64,000 nucleotides of DNA from Diphasiastrum complanatum (GCA_029204225.1 CM055101.1:32245683-32309682), one strand, 5' to 3'. Positions 9,469-23,000 are shown, counted from the first letter of the stretch. Numbers and translations are program-made. Notes: generated by a model from the sequence alone, not told the origin.

Positions 9469-10375
9469 TGACAGTTCTGCTCATAATTTTATTAATGCTA
9501 AATTGGTGCAAAAGCTACAACTGGCAACCGCACCAAGTGACCACAAGTATGTGGTTAGGAAGCAGCGGGTGGGGAGCAACAAGTCTGGGACCAATTTGTC
9601 CCTCACGTACCGTTGATGTAGATAGTTTGTCTTTCCATATTATGAATCTTGATAAGGTAGACTTAATCATAGGTCAAGAGTGGTTATATGCTAGGAATGA
9701 GTCATTAAAGAAAGATTATGTAGCTCATAGTTTATCTTTCTTGCATAATGGCTCAATGGTCCATCTTAAAGGTGATGAGCTTGAACTACCTTATGTAACT
9801 AATCATGAAGTGAATCAATGTTTGTTAAATTCTGAGTATCACTCGTATTTATGTTATTTGAAAGATGAATGTTACATGGAAAGTTTTCTTACTCAAAATG
9901 TCAATGTTGACGTATCGTCCTTTTCTAAAGCTTTGTCTTTTCTGATGTTAATTTAGAATCAACACCTGAGGGTAAAATCTTTAAAAGACTTAAGGAAGAA
10001 TATAGTGATATATTTCTTGAGCAGTTGCTTGAGGGTCTAACCCCCTCTAGGGGTGTAGACCATCATATAGATCTCCTTCCCGACAGCTCCCCTGTTTTAT
10101 TATTTCCTTACAGAATGAGCACGAAGAAAGAGGATGCGGTTGCCATGCAGCTTGAGGAGTTATTACGTAAGGGCCATATTTGACCCAGTAAGTCCGCTTG
10201 GGGAGCTCCTGCATTATTAACTAGCAAGAAAGGCGGCGGTATACGTCTTTGTGTCGATTACAAAAAGCTTAATAAAATGACTATTAAGAACCGTTATCCC
10301 CCCGACGACTTAATGGACCGATGGTGCAAAGTATTTCACCAAATTGGACCTTAGGTCGAGGTACCATCAAATTAG
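9469..10375 (+). pseudogene. Gypsy 2 protease and truncated reverse transcriptase
   Basis: The protease region reads SSAHNFINAKLVQKLQ near 9465-9515 with the catalytic DSG mutated; VDLIIGQEWL follows at 9658-9690, the flap-side motif of gypsy proteases. The RT start (GKIFKRLKEEYSDIF) is at about 9970, [18 protein letters not shown] near 10250-10300, then a deletion: the RT palm, the FLDD site and all RNase H are gone. The sequence passes near 10375 into integrase. A stop at about 10181 also interrupts it. Confidence 0.82.
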
Positions 10376-11275
10376 TTGAAAAGTTGTTCAGGTTGAATGA
10401 TTTGCTGAACGATGTTGTTAGTGATCGTGATCCTAAGTTCACTGGCAAGTTCTGGCAGGCAGTCTTTGAAAGACTGGAAACTATCTTAAGTCTTTTGTCT
10501 ACGGATCACCTAGAGTCCGACGGGCAAACCGAACGTGTCAACCAGTCAATGGAAGATATGCTTCGTGCATGTGTCCAGACAACAGTCAAATTGGAAAAAG
10601 TACCTCCCAATGGTTGAGTTCGGATACAATAATGTGAAGCATTCTGCCACCAGATTTAGTCCTTTTATGCTCTTGTACGGCTTCCAGCCTCGTTCCCCTA
10701 TCCTCCGTTGGACGCAAAGGTCTCAAGGTGCAAGCTGCAACTGATTTCTTGCAGGATATGCAGGAAATGTTGCAAAGTGGCTAAGGAAAGCATTAGATCG
10801 GCTCAAAATCGAGCCCAATTCTATGCTACCCGAAGCCGCTCTCCTCGAGAATTTGAGATCAGTGATTGGGTGTATCTTAGAATCCCAAAAGACTCTAAGA
10901 CGCTTCAAACAGGGAAATGCGCCAAGCTATCTCCACAATATAGCGGTCCTTTCAAGATTGTTAACAAAATTGGTCGGACCACATATCGACTAGAACTTCC
11001 TTCAAGAACTAACTAAGGTTCATCCTGTATTCCACATTAGTCGTTTAAAGAAACGATTTGGCGAAAAAGAACAACCTAATTCCAGCAATGATCTAGTGTT
11101 ATTGGAGAATTTGACTGCCTTTGTATCCCATGAGTCGGATAGGACGACATCATCAACTGAGAAATCACTTGATTTCTGAATATCTGATTCGTTGGAAAGG
11201 TAAGTCAGATGACGAGGGCACCTGGGAAAAGGAAGACGATTTGAGACTTAGATTCCCTAGTTTTCTCTTATAGGA
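10376..11275 (+). pseudogene. Gypsy 2 integrase core, C-terminal domain and chromodomain (broken)
   Basis: Integrase core: VSDRDPKFTGKFWQAVFERL (catalytic Asp) near 10415-10475 and STDHLESDGQTERVNQ (catalytic Glu in the TERVN context) at 10495-10545, then VEFGYNNVKHSAT at 10610-10650 and a C-terminal SH3-like region with DWVYLRIPKDSKTLQTGKCA and SPQYSGPFKIVNKIGRTTYRL at 10863-10990. A decayed chromodomain (LISEYLIRWKGKSDDEGTWE in a shifted frame) lies near 11165-11250. This copy retains the integrase core that gypsy 1 lacks, while gypsy 1 retains the RT palm that this copy lacks. Confidence 0.85.
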
Positions 11276-11294
11276 GGTTTTTAGGGGGGGGAAA

Positions 11295-11518
11295 TGTTAT
11301 GTACCATAGCGGTACACCCTTCAGTGACGAAGGGCGATGGTTGGTGGTATGGGACGCTAGTTATTGCAGGAGGCTTGACTAGGCATGTGGATGTCGATAG
11401 CTCCAGTGCACGGGGATGAGTTGGCAATGACCCTATGGATGGGCGGATACGGTGCATCGTCACTGGTATGGGGTGTGCGTTAACCTTCAAAGCAATCGAG
11501 ATCTAGGGAGTTGTAACA
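11295..11518 (+). mobile_element. 3' LTR of gypsy 2, internally deleted
   Basis: It starts TGTTATGTACCATAGCGG after a GGGGGGGAAA polypurine run and ends GAGTTGTAACA, like the gypsy 1 LTRs. It is only 224 bp because about 245 bp of the middle (from the TATA region on) is missing. Confidence 0.85.
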
Positions 11519-11973
11519 TGTGATGCATATAGATTTTGTCTTCAATTCAATTTTCATTTTCTTCAAATGCCAATTTACAATCTTAATATTTGTAGGTCAA
11601 TTTTTTCATGAGATGAGACTGATTTGCAAGTATTGCAAGAAATAGCGAAGTTTGGGTATATGCCATAGGCAACTGAGAATATTAAACTTTTGCAGGCCTA
11701 AAAAGATCATGCCAATTTGTAAGAGGAGAGTCTTCAGTCATAAGGACTAGAAAACAAGGGTGTTATTTGCACCTTACTCTGTACTGCCTAAACAGTGCCT
11801 TAATCAAACTAAAGATCAATTCACTTATACTCGACGATTTCACAAAATATAGGTCACTGCTATTCAAATACGTAAATGTCCAGAAATTTTGAAGATTGAA
11901 CATGACTTCCAGCTACCACCTTCATAGTCGAGCTCTACGCTCTGCATAATCAGTAACGTTGTCAATAAATTAC
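11519..11973. other. OLA1 intron 6, visible non-transposon part
   Basis: AT-rich sequence between the gypsy 2 LTR and OLA1 exon 6. I see no exon with the expected continuation (VN-NE-DY-RKKNKFLPK) here, nor any repeat. Confidence 0.5.
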
Positions 11974-14900
11974 CAGATAAACCACAGACTTCGAGCTAAG
12001 CAGTTGAAAGGTGTTTAAAAACTCTATTTCTGCAGCTTTCCAGTCACCAAGCCTAACATCCTTTCCTTGTTCAAGCCATTCTTGTACCTGCAAGGAACAG
12101 GGTGAAGCACTTGCTGTTGACGTGGACTTTAGACAAAAAGGTAGCTAAGTATTCTCACAAAGAAATCAACTTGTAGGTAACGATAATAGTAACCATCTGT
12201 TGAGCTATATTTGATCACAATCAAACACACAAAACAGAAAGTGGGAGTCCTTTCTGATAGCTGATCTCTAAAGAGAGCCTGCAGTATATTCTAAAGCAAT
12301 ATTGCAAGTTCACAAGAATTTGTTTAACAGCAAAAATCTATGCAGTCAAAGTGAGCAGATCCAGATGTACTTTCTGAGAGCATTCCAGCTCAAGCTTCAG
12401 CTGTTTGTCATTGCTCCGCTTCAAAGCTTTCTCCAAATCTTCAATTTTTCTTTGCATGAACTCTTTGTCCTGCATAATGAGCAAAAACAAAGTTCATTTG
12501 AAGCAGAGACTTCTAGAAAAAGAAACTGGAACCTTAATATGTAAACTGAATCTAAACTTTGAGCACACCTACTATCCACAGGTGTTTATTGAAACGTAAC
12601 ATGCCTGATATACCCATTGAGTTAGCAAACGCAAATATCTTTCTAAAATCTCTCACCATACTCAAAAAAATGTTGAAAAGATTGAAATCACTAACGAGAA
12701 GAAGTGCTTTGACCAATTGATTTAATGACAACAGCTGTTTGTGGGAAAGTTATTGTCACCTATCATTCAGCGCGAAAATGATTTTGGCCGTTTGACTGAG
12801 GTCCAGGACGATCAACGGTGGAGGTCGAATGAGGCTTCAAAGGCCAAGATTGAATCCCACAAGACTGACGGCTGAGATAGATCTGGAGGGGCCCGAAGGG
12901 CAGTGAAAAACAGATTGCACTCATTTTCATTAAAAAAAAATTCAGTTTGAAAAGGACCCAACCCAAGGCCCTAAAATTCATGAAAAGAGAATTTCTTCAC
13001 CTTGAAGAACGAGTTAAAAATCCTAAATAGCCCTATCTCCCTTGTCTTAAGTCCGTTTTGGGCCAAACGAAGGGCTATGGACTCCAAACGAAGGGCACTT
13101 GGAATGTACCTGCAAGTATGGTGCCTGAAAGGCACAATTTCCATCCAGTTACCTGATGGAAAAAGCAAAATGATCAAGGAGGTACTTTACATGCCAGGAC
13201 TAATGAAGAATCCACTTTCAGTTGGAGTCATTACCGATCAAAAACTGAAGGTACAATTTGCACATGATTGTTGCTTTGTGAAAGACATGAACCAAAAGTT
13301 CAAAGTCATTGCAGATGGAACTAGAGAGCCCAAGATCTTCTGAAGCTATACAGGTTGAATGCTATGATCAAGGGGCAACATGGACATATGTTGTCCATTC
13401 CATCGCAAACCGATCTATGGCACAACAGGTTCAGTCATTTGAACCTAGGAAGCCTCAGTCTTATGAGAAAATTGGAGATGGTGAAAGGATTGCCTATGAT
13501 AGAAGATCAATCGAAGACGATATGCGAATGATGCGTGTATGGAAAGCAGTATCATGAGAAGTTCAAGCGTGGTGGAGTTGCAAGGGCAAAGAACATCTTG
13601 GATCTAGTCGACGCTGATCTATGTGGACCTACGAGGACGATGTCTATAGCGGAGCGTACTACATCATCACCTTCTTAGATGATTTGTCTCATAAGGCGTG
13701 GATTTACTTTTTGAAAAAGAAATCTGATGCCTTTGCCACTTTTAAAAGCTTCAAAGCAATGATTAAAAAACAAAAAGGTAGGAAGATCAAGATCTTGAGG
13801 TCTGATAGTGGAGGTGAGTACAAGTCATATGAGTTTGAAAACTTTTGTGATCATTGTGGAATTAAGAGACAATTCATACAAGCCCACACTCCACAACTCA
13901 ATGGTGTAGCTGAGCAAAAGAATCGCATGATCGTGGAGCTATGCTTGTTGAGATGAAACTAACCAAAGAGCTTTTGGTCAGAAGCTTGCAACATCGTAAT
14001 TTATCTCCAGAATAGTTGCTATACCTAAGAAAACACTTGAAGAGACATTTACCAAGCAGAAGCCAAAAGTGAGCCATTTGCAAATTTTTAGATGTAAGGC
14101 TTTTGTTCACATCTTTAAGGAAGATAGGGGTAAGCTTGATATAAAAGCGCTAAAGTGTATCTTCTTAAGTTATGATGATCATTCTACATCAAAATTGAGG
14201 ATCTTCATTACATGGGCTTTGTGGAGGATACACATGCATACTTGTGTTATGAATAGTTCTTGACACTTGTTATCAACAATGTAAACATTAAGGGGGAGTG
14301 TTAGAGTTAACGTTCACATTGTTACCCCTAATGTTATCATCTAGGGTTAATTAGTATTATTGGGCCATGCCTGTGTGCTAATTTTAGAGGCCTTTATCTA
14401 TATTTAGTAAAGTCAACTTAGACTTTAGTTAGACTCAAGTTTGAGATTCTAGTGCTTGATTTGGAGCACAAGTTTTGCTATAGATAGGTGTTGGAGCTTT
14501 TACCATATATAGAGACATTGATTAGGCAATTGCCTATAGATTGCTTTTGCCTTTGCTTTTGCTTCTCGGCATAGACCAAAGTTTATAAGTATGTAGTGCG
14601 CCCTAGCTCATTTGCAAAGGAACATAGTTGGAGTACATCTTATCAGTGTTTCATCATAGTTGTGTGTGTTCTCTTCCATGTATGTGTATGGCTATTGTCT
14701 AACTCTTGGTTACTTATATGATCAAGTCAATTTTCTAACAATACTTACATAAAATTGAGCAACTACTTCTTAAACTTTCATAATGCATGTCTTCCAACAA
14801 AATAAGCTTAAGCTTTCATAACGTCTCGGTAGAACAAGAACAAGGCCTGCCTGGTTGGTGTCCATTGTAAAAACAAAGCCTTACTTATTACTTCTAACAC

Positions 14901-16985
14901 TACATAATGAGGTCTTCCTAGCCTTTTGCTTGCTTCAAAGTTTTTTGCTAAGGTAAAGATACTTCCATAGTGGAAACCAAAGTATGTAGGCTCCACGTAA
15001 TCTAAGTAGAGTGCTCAGGAGTGTGACGATACATATCAATGTTATATCTAGTATAACACCCAACATAACAATGGATACGTAAATGTCTGAGGGGATAAAG
15101 TATGTTGCACCCCTAACTAAGCACAGTTGGCCAATGTCTAGCCTTGGATTAACGAAAGCCCTAGGAGATTAGGGCTTTCACAAGAGATTACATTTGGTGA
15201 TAGTTATAGGTGGAATTTGACTAGAGTGGTAACTAAATGCTAATGACGAGATACCTAGACTAGACATGTGGAGCAATTGCATAGCATGAATCAGTACATG
15301 AGGCCCTAGGTTGTGGCTTTGCCTTTGCAATTGAATGGTTGGGCATTAAGTGAGACATTCAAATCTATTGTGGCTTGAATTGATGAGAGCTTTCAATGGA
15401 TTTTCATATATCAATGTTATGTCTAAGACACTACCTAACATAACAAAGGAGGGTTAAAATCCTCAACTCTATGAAGTCCAACCACAAAGTCCTAGATCAG
15501 CAACTTCATCATGCATTCCTTGGACTAATTGCTATAACATCCCTACTCATGACTTTAGCACCCTAGAGTAGGTGCAAGTCAAATGCTCCCAATGGACCTT
15601 CATGACTGAATTCGGATTGGACGTGATGATGCCGACTAAGAAAGGAATCTCCTCTATGATTTTGGAGTTATGAGACACAATGGCTACAATCTAGTAAATT
15701 GATTGGTAAGATTCGTGCTCAAAGGTAAATGTGCTTATGTGTTTTGAGGTTGGGGGTAAAAGTTTATGTCTAGTATTCTAGTGGATCTCAGGTAGTTAGT
15801 AGAATCTATACACAAATAATCACATGAGGAGTTGACACATCACATTTTGAAACAAACATTTACGATGTTTAAACTTTAAAAATAGTGTGATGAAATTTGC
15901 CTTTACATGTTTTCCCATCTTCGATCACAAAATATTTTTTCCATAAAGTTATTCTCATGCTAGTAGAAACAAAAAAGTTATGTTAGTAATAGGATGATGG
16001 AAGATAAATCATTATGACAATAATGTTCGCCATGCAATGCACTAGAACAAATAATTGATTCATACCTTCAATCGTAGCTCTTCCGTTATGACATCTAAAT
16101 CTCTAATAGGATCTACGGTGTCTTCAACATGAATGACTTCAGGATCATCAAATGCTCCTGCCCATATATAACAAGCCATATTAAAATTGATGTTTTAGTT
16201 TTCCTGGAAAATGTATGATGTTGCAGTTTGCTATAGCCAATTATTGTAGAGAAATTCCTATACACGCAAGAAGAATTCAAAGATTTAAGGCATACTTAAC
16301 GACTTAAACTGAATATACGAAATGACCAAAGATATGAAAAAGCTAAAGTTTAGAGGATGAAATGCAAAAGACACTTTACCTTAAATACTAGCATAAATTC
16401 ATAAGAGAAAAGATAAAAGTTAGCTAGATGAACAGCGCAATCAATGCCCATGGAAATACCTATCCATTGTTGAAAAAGCGAATCACCTAGAGAAATACGC
16501 AAGTTATCCAAGAGAAAGTGCAGCCAAGAACCAAAGATCTTCAACATCAACAATTTTACTAAAATCTTTTCTTCTTTTATTCGACATCTGGAATTTTGTT
16601 CTTAAGCCAACAAACCTCAAAATGCTAAGCACTCTTTTCAACTTCCAAAACTTTGCATCGAGTGTCCTTTAGATTATTGCTAAAAACATCTCAAATTAGC
16701 TTATTAACACAAAACTTCAAATGTCCCAAATTAATTTTAGTGTATAGTGTCATGAAGTCGTAGGTTTGAAGAGTTTGCAAGAAGAATCACTATGTGAGGC
16801 TGGAAACTTTGCCAAGAAATCTGGTTTTCCGGGCTGCTAGGGTTTCTGTTGGAGAATACTAGATCTTTCTTTACGAGACATCTTTTCCGGGGCGCCCCAA
16901 TAGGGAGAGCAGGTTGGTGGAGAGCCACAAGAGGCCACAGGCCAGAGGAGGAAAATCTGATCATTCTCAGATCCACCATAGCCAA

Positions 16986-17019
<34 letters not shown>

Positions 17020-20000
17020 CACGCCCAGCCCACCTCTTTGCCTAGTTGCTGGATGTGTCCAGCTACTCTAAGATTGTGACTGGGCATGCAAAACTTGTTA
17101 GAAATCCATAAATCATAATAAGGATGGACAAACTAGGATTCAAACCCAGGACTCCCTCATACAGGATGGGATGGTCTACCAATGAGCTATCCGCCACGTT
17201 TGATAGTTCTCTCTAGAGTGTGGATTGATATTTCAACACCTCCCCTCTCAAGCCACACTCGGTTGGGGTCCTAGCTGTCACCTGCCCCGCAACTTGAGCC
17301 ACCTAACCATGGCTTTGACACCATGAACTAACATGTTAGCTCTAACTTTGCTCTGATACCATGTTAGAAATACATAAATAATAATATGGATAGACAGACT
17401 AGGATTCAAACATAGGACCTCCCTCATACCGGATGGGATGCTCTACCACTGAGCTATCCGCCTTGTTTGATTGTTCTCTCTAGAGTGTGAATTGATATTT
17501 CCAACAGACGTGATCCTGGCCATAGGATTGACTTGTGTGAAAATCAACGGGGGAGATTGTGGGTCATGAGGGCCGTTGGATCTACTCCAACGGTGGAGAA
17601 GGGGCGAAATACCCTTCATTCTCATTAAAAAATTTCATGCCGAGGTTGTGAAAAGGACCCGACATTTAAAAATGGCCATTCTTCATTAAAAAACTATGAA
17701 CTGAAGTTATAGTTCAGTTCAAAAATGCTTTTTCAAGGGCTTTTTTGGTTTTTTGAAAGAACTTGGAATATACCTATTGGAATTGACACCCGAACTGTAC
17801 CTGCAAGTACGGAAGCAAAAAAAAATGATAACTGCGGAGAAAGCGATTACTGGATCTCCAAAACAATTTTCCCGTTTCAAGGAGGCTGTAGTTGACTATA
17901 CGCAGTAGGAAGCATTTTGCATTTCTTAAGGTACTACTTGGAGAACTTGCCACACCTAAGCAACTGGGGACCTAATAAGATTTTTTTGACAAGTCATTAT
18001 TATTGAGTTTGGGCGTCGCCATTGTACTCAAAAGGCCCTTTTTAGCCTACAGTAGCGGTTTCAAGCAGTTTTGAGCAATTTTTGGAAAGATGGCCGGTTT
18101 GAATGAATCAATGCTTAGTGAAGCGAGTAAGTTGGATGAGGTATACAACTACAGTATCTGGAAATTCAAAATGAAGAGCAGATGGAGAGGGAGCTCTAGG
18201 ACATCGTTACAAGTGTTGACCAGAGACCAACAGCAACTCAGGCAATAAGAAACCGAGGGTGGATGGCCTATGAGTGTTCAGATGTAGAGTGTATGTTCAC
18301 ATTCCTAAGAGCGAGAGGAGTAAGATGCAAGACAGCCTTGAAGTGCATTTTTACTAGCTATGATGAACAGGCAAAAAAATGTCAATGCTACGACCTAATT
18401 GGTCAACGTATGCACATCAGTCGTAATGCAGTGTTTGATGAGGTTCACAATTTGGTGATGATGAGAGGGATAGTGATGATTTATCCAAGTTGTTCATTGA
18501 GAATGAAACAGCGGCACCACCTCGAGATGAAACACTTGATGAAGATGAAGGGCGTGGCACACCTCCCATCAATGAGACTAGGTGGAGGAAGGATAAATCT
18601 TTTAGAACAAGTAAAACATAAGTGGCAGGTGACAAGCACAAGGAGAAGTATATTACTTGGGATACATATTCGCCTCGAAGTGGATCATCGCAGTAGAAGC
18701 TACAGCCGGCTACTACTCCAATTGAAGTTGGTAAGAAGCTATCCATTGAAGACAAGAGTGAGCTAGTTGATGCTATCTTATTTCGTCAATTAGTTGGTTG
18801 TCTAATTTATCTCACTAATACTCGACCTGATATCAGTTATGTTGTGAGTCTACTAAGTCAATTTATGGCAATGCCTAGACAAGTACATTGGATTGCTGCA
18901 AAGGGAATACTTCGATATGTCAAGGTGCATCTACTCATGGGTTGAGATATGGATGAAGGTTGAGTTTACGAAGGCTTCATAGATGCAGATTGGACAGGTA
19001 ATATTGACGATAGGAGATTCACCACAAGTTATTCCTTTCATTTTGAAAGTGGTACTTTCTCATGGTCTTGTAAGAAACTAGCTACAGTTGCTCTTTCTAC
19101 TACATAAGCAAAATATAAGGCTTTCTGCTCAGCTATGCAAGAAGCAGTTTGGGTACGAAGGACGCTTGAAGACATTGGCATTTACAGATGAAGCCTACCT
19201 TGATCAGGTGTGATAGCCAGAGTGCTATTCAGCAGAATCTTGTGTTTCATGCACGCACCAAGCATATAGAGATTAAATATCATCTCATTAAAGAAAAGGT
19301 TTTATCTAATGAGATTGATGTATCCAATTGTAGTACTGAGGATCGGCTAGCTGATATACTTACTAAACCTTTAAATGTTTGAAAGAAAAAAGAAATGATA
19401 GAAAAAGGTCCAGGTTTGAAGGCACTTTGCAAGGTTGGGCTTCTATCAAGAACACTTGGTGCATGGCCCACAATGCTGATTGTTCATGGATGACAAGAAA
19501 AATTACTTTGACCACTATCAGCAACCTAACGTAGAGTGCGGAACATACCCACTTTTTGAGATGGCATATAACAGCAACCTTTGCATATTAACTTACATAA
19601 AAAATTCGGCAAATTAAGATAGAATGGCAAACAAGGGGAACATAGAATAACTCATTACAAACAATACATATATTATGTAGCATATATGCCGAATATGGGT
19701 GTGAATATGCATGCCTAAGTTGGCAGTTGGCACGTTATTTCAAGAAGAAATATGTACACTTTTGTTGACGACAACTTGGTGACCACGGCCCAATTGTGCA
19801 TCTCTAATGACGTGTAGAGTACCTTTTCATAATCTTTGATTCCCCATGAAGCTCCATCTCACTTCTAGATTGTCGATGTGCAAAGGAGAAAGAACTAATA
19901 TAGTCATGTCATGAAAAGCGTCCCAATGTTTTGATGCTCACATAGGTGCTACCTATACTAATGTAACAAAAGTGTCAAATCAATATGAGGATTGATCTAA

Positions 20001-23000
20001 AAGAAGCTGAAATTATCTCCCTTCAATCTTGTAGCAAAGTTAGCATCCAAAAATGTAACGGTCTACAGTCTTGACCTTTGCTCATCTACACCACAAACCT
20101 ATCTTTACTAGACATCCCCTAATATTTACCAATAATGTACTAGACATCCCCTTTGTTGGCATATATGTATGTTGGCCAATGTCTTATACTGGGACTTTGC
20201 ATGAATTGACTAAGTTACTAATGCAAGAACTTAGATCACGTCTAGTAATGGTTAACTACATGAGGCTTCCAATTAGATTTCTATAGAGAGTAGTGTCCTC
20301 AAAGGATGCTTTACTATCTCTATGACTAGCTTACAATTTGCCTCAAATGGAGTTGCAAAAAGCCCCATCCTACCAGCAAACTACCACTGGAAGCCTATTG
20401 CAACTGATAGATCTGAAAAATACAGAGTATTGAAGAATTTACACCATGTACACCACTACTCTTCAGCCTACATATTTGTAAGCTCGAAAAGGTCACAAGC
20501 TCATTGCGTGGATCTGAATGTTATTATGATTATAACACTTGTCTATTGAGATGTACTATTGATGCCATCCTCTCATGAGAGCCTACAAATTCATGTTTTT
20601 GCACTTTTGAAGTTAGGTGACTATTGAAGTTTGAGAATCATAAACTATCATGGATACACGTGACTGAAGTGAGGAACTCAAAAATAATCATTTAAAAACT
20701 GAAGTGGACAAACAATTGTAGCCAATTGCACTAAAGTGCTTGAGGTGTTAGAGATTATAATGTTTACTTTGTTGCATGTTGTACATTTGAAAACCTTGTT
20801 CTTGGGTCATGGAAAATAGAATATATTTGTGCCCCCAAAATGCAATGCAGTTAATGTACCACCAACTCATGTAACCTTCTAGTGGTTCCACAAATTGTGA
20901 GTCCTCCACATGGCACTGTTGAGTTATTGATCCAATGCTCACTTCTTGGGACTTGTACTACTTCATCTAGTATATACTAACAAGTTCTCCCACAAGTGGA
21001 GAAGCTTGGAATAGTGTGCCCTCTCTCACGTGTGAAGGTGGTAAGTGTATTATTTCTTATCAAGTCTTTTTGCATTTCTCCTTTTCTGTTGCGTGAGTAG
21101 TGATTAGAGTTTTCAAGCATGCTCCTTCCATTGTTTGTGTTTGTGTAGATTTTGTTAATCTTTGAATCTAGAAAACACTAGAAGGCTTCAGACCCCATCT
21201 TCTTCACTTGGTATCATAGACAAGTTGCCTTGCACCTATTAATTACACTCGTTTGTGGAAGTCTAAGGCCTTTTCATAAAATAAGTGTTCAGATGAAATT
21301 TTGTGACAGAACACACGTGAAGCTTGGAGAGCCAGCATCCTAGTGATTTGTTGATAGGCCTCATAAGATTGTAGATTGAAGCTCTGTGGTGGATTATTGA
21401 TCTTCTGCAGCCTTTCAACACCTTCTACTACTCTGTTGGCTTATTTTCTTTGCTTTTTTGAAAATTCAGCCTGCATAAGATTTGTGATATTCTTTGTGCT
21501 TTTGGATGTATAGCATATGCTCACTTACGGTGACTTACCTAAAGAGAAAAAGGCCAAAATCAGATAATAAAGTCAAAAAGTTTACTCTCCAAGCCATACA
21601 AACTTTATGATATTGAATCTAAAAAGATTATCATAAATATCGAAGGAGATAGAGTGACCACCGTTCACAGCAAATACAAGAGAAGAACAAGCCTCTACAC
21701 CTAGTAAAAGACTTCCTAGGCAATACGTCGAGACAGTAAAAGAATCTAAGTCACATCCATTGCCAAGCACACAAGGGGGAACAAAAAAATCCAATAGACC
21801 AGAATAGCAAGCACAAGTAGGACTAGCTCATTTGGCAATGTAGGTCATGTTATGGACTATGGAACATCAAAAAATATATACTTTCATCAAGGCAAAAAAG
21901 TAGATGGATTCCTTGAGATATAAAGCCAAATTATTGGCTTTGAAGTGTTCATATGAGGTAGGTATTGAATTTGATGAGACTTTTGCTCCAATTCCTAAGT
22001 TATCTACTATCATACTTGTATTAGCATTAGTTGCTCATTTTGGTTGGAAACTGCATCAAATGAATACCAGGTCTACGTTAGATGGTGATTTAGAAGAGGA
22101 AGTCTACTTAGAGTAGCCTGAAGGTTTACTATCTAAGATCAAGAAACTAATATATCGATGTTATGTCTAGGATAGTACCTAATGTACCAACCCTATGGAG
22201 TCCAAACACAAAGTCTTAGACCGTCAACATCATCTAGCATCCCTAGTCAGATCGTCAGCGAACTAGAGTAGGTGGTCACATGCAGAAACGTGTATCCACA
22301 TTAGCTTTCATACATTTGCACAACAACCATCATATTGAGTTGTATAAACTTATGAAGAACTTATCATAGTTGCACTAACGAATCACCATCCGCAATTAGG
22401 ACAGCGATCCAAATCACTAACCCTGAATCGCTCAGGGTCACGATTCATGGTAAAAAACCCGACACCAAGTAGCAACACGGCCATTCATATGTAAGTCGGC
22501 TAAGTGAATACACTGACGATCAATCTTCAGGAACATAAAAAAGTAAGTCTCCAATGTAGCTAACCAAGTTTTAAAATCATTCCCATCAGAAGATCCATAA
22601 TACATGGAAAGATGGACTCGATTGCGGAAGTCACAGGGCAAGTGGAACTTCTAACCTAAAAGATGGACTTGACGCTCATGGAATGGCCACAGCCCACTTC
22701 TATGATCTATCTAATCTTGATGTTTGATCTAAATCATCCTAGATATGGTTGTCCGACATCACATGCAATTTAGAGAACCCATAAAGATGACTAAACGGTT
22801 TTTTGCATAGAAATTTATGACCATCACAATAGATTCAAAACATTTGCTCATTTTACATGCTCATCAACCACTCTTAAGATATAGTTAACCTCCCTACCCT
22901 TAAATTAACATATATGGGTTGGTCAAAACCCTCAAAAAAAAGGTCAACAACATTTCAAGCGTTTGAATGTAACATTGAAGCACACGCATGTTACAACCCA

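Larger units (their letters stand above)
17096..17506 (-). mobile_element. TRIM-like miniature LTR element with tRNA-like LTRs
   Basis: A 411-bp element read on the minus strand. 5' LTR 17506-17362 (145 bp, TGTTGGAAATATC...ATTTCTAACA); primer-binding site TGGTATCAGAGC directly adjoining at 17361-17350; internal DNA of 123 bp without coding capacity; polypurine tract GAGAGGGGAGG at 17249-17239; 3' LTR 17238-17096 (143 bp, TGTTGAAATATC...GATTTCTAACA). These are all the parts of an LTR retrotransposon without genes, i.e. a TRIM. Unusually, each LTR carries about 70 bp of tRNA-like sequence. The 5-bp flanks (AAACT and GACGT) do not match, so it is old, recombined, or one end is slightly misplaced. 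It lies in OLA1 intron 3 in the sense orientation. Confidence 0.85.

Noticed and set aside
17125-17195. Functional tRNA gene
   Set aside because: A and B boxes are present but the acceptor stem pairs only partly, stems are damaged and no terminator follows. It occurs twice within LTRs, so a tRNA-derived part of a mobile element is the better reading.
17091-17511. Target-site duplication of the TRIM
   Set aside because: The flanking 5-mers AAACT and GACGT differ, so I do not claim a duplication.
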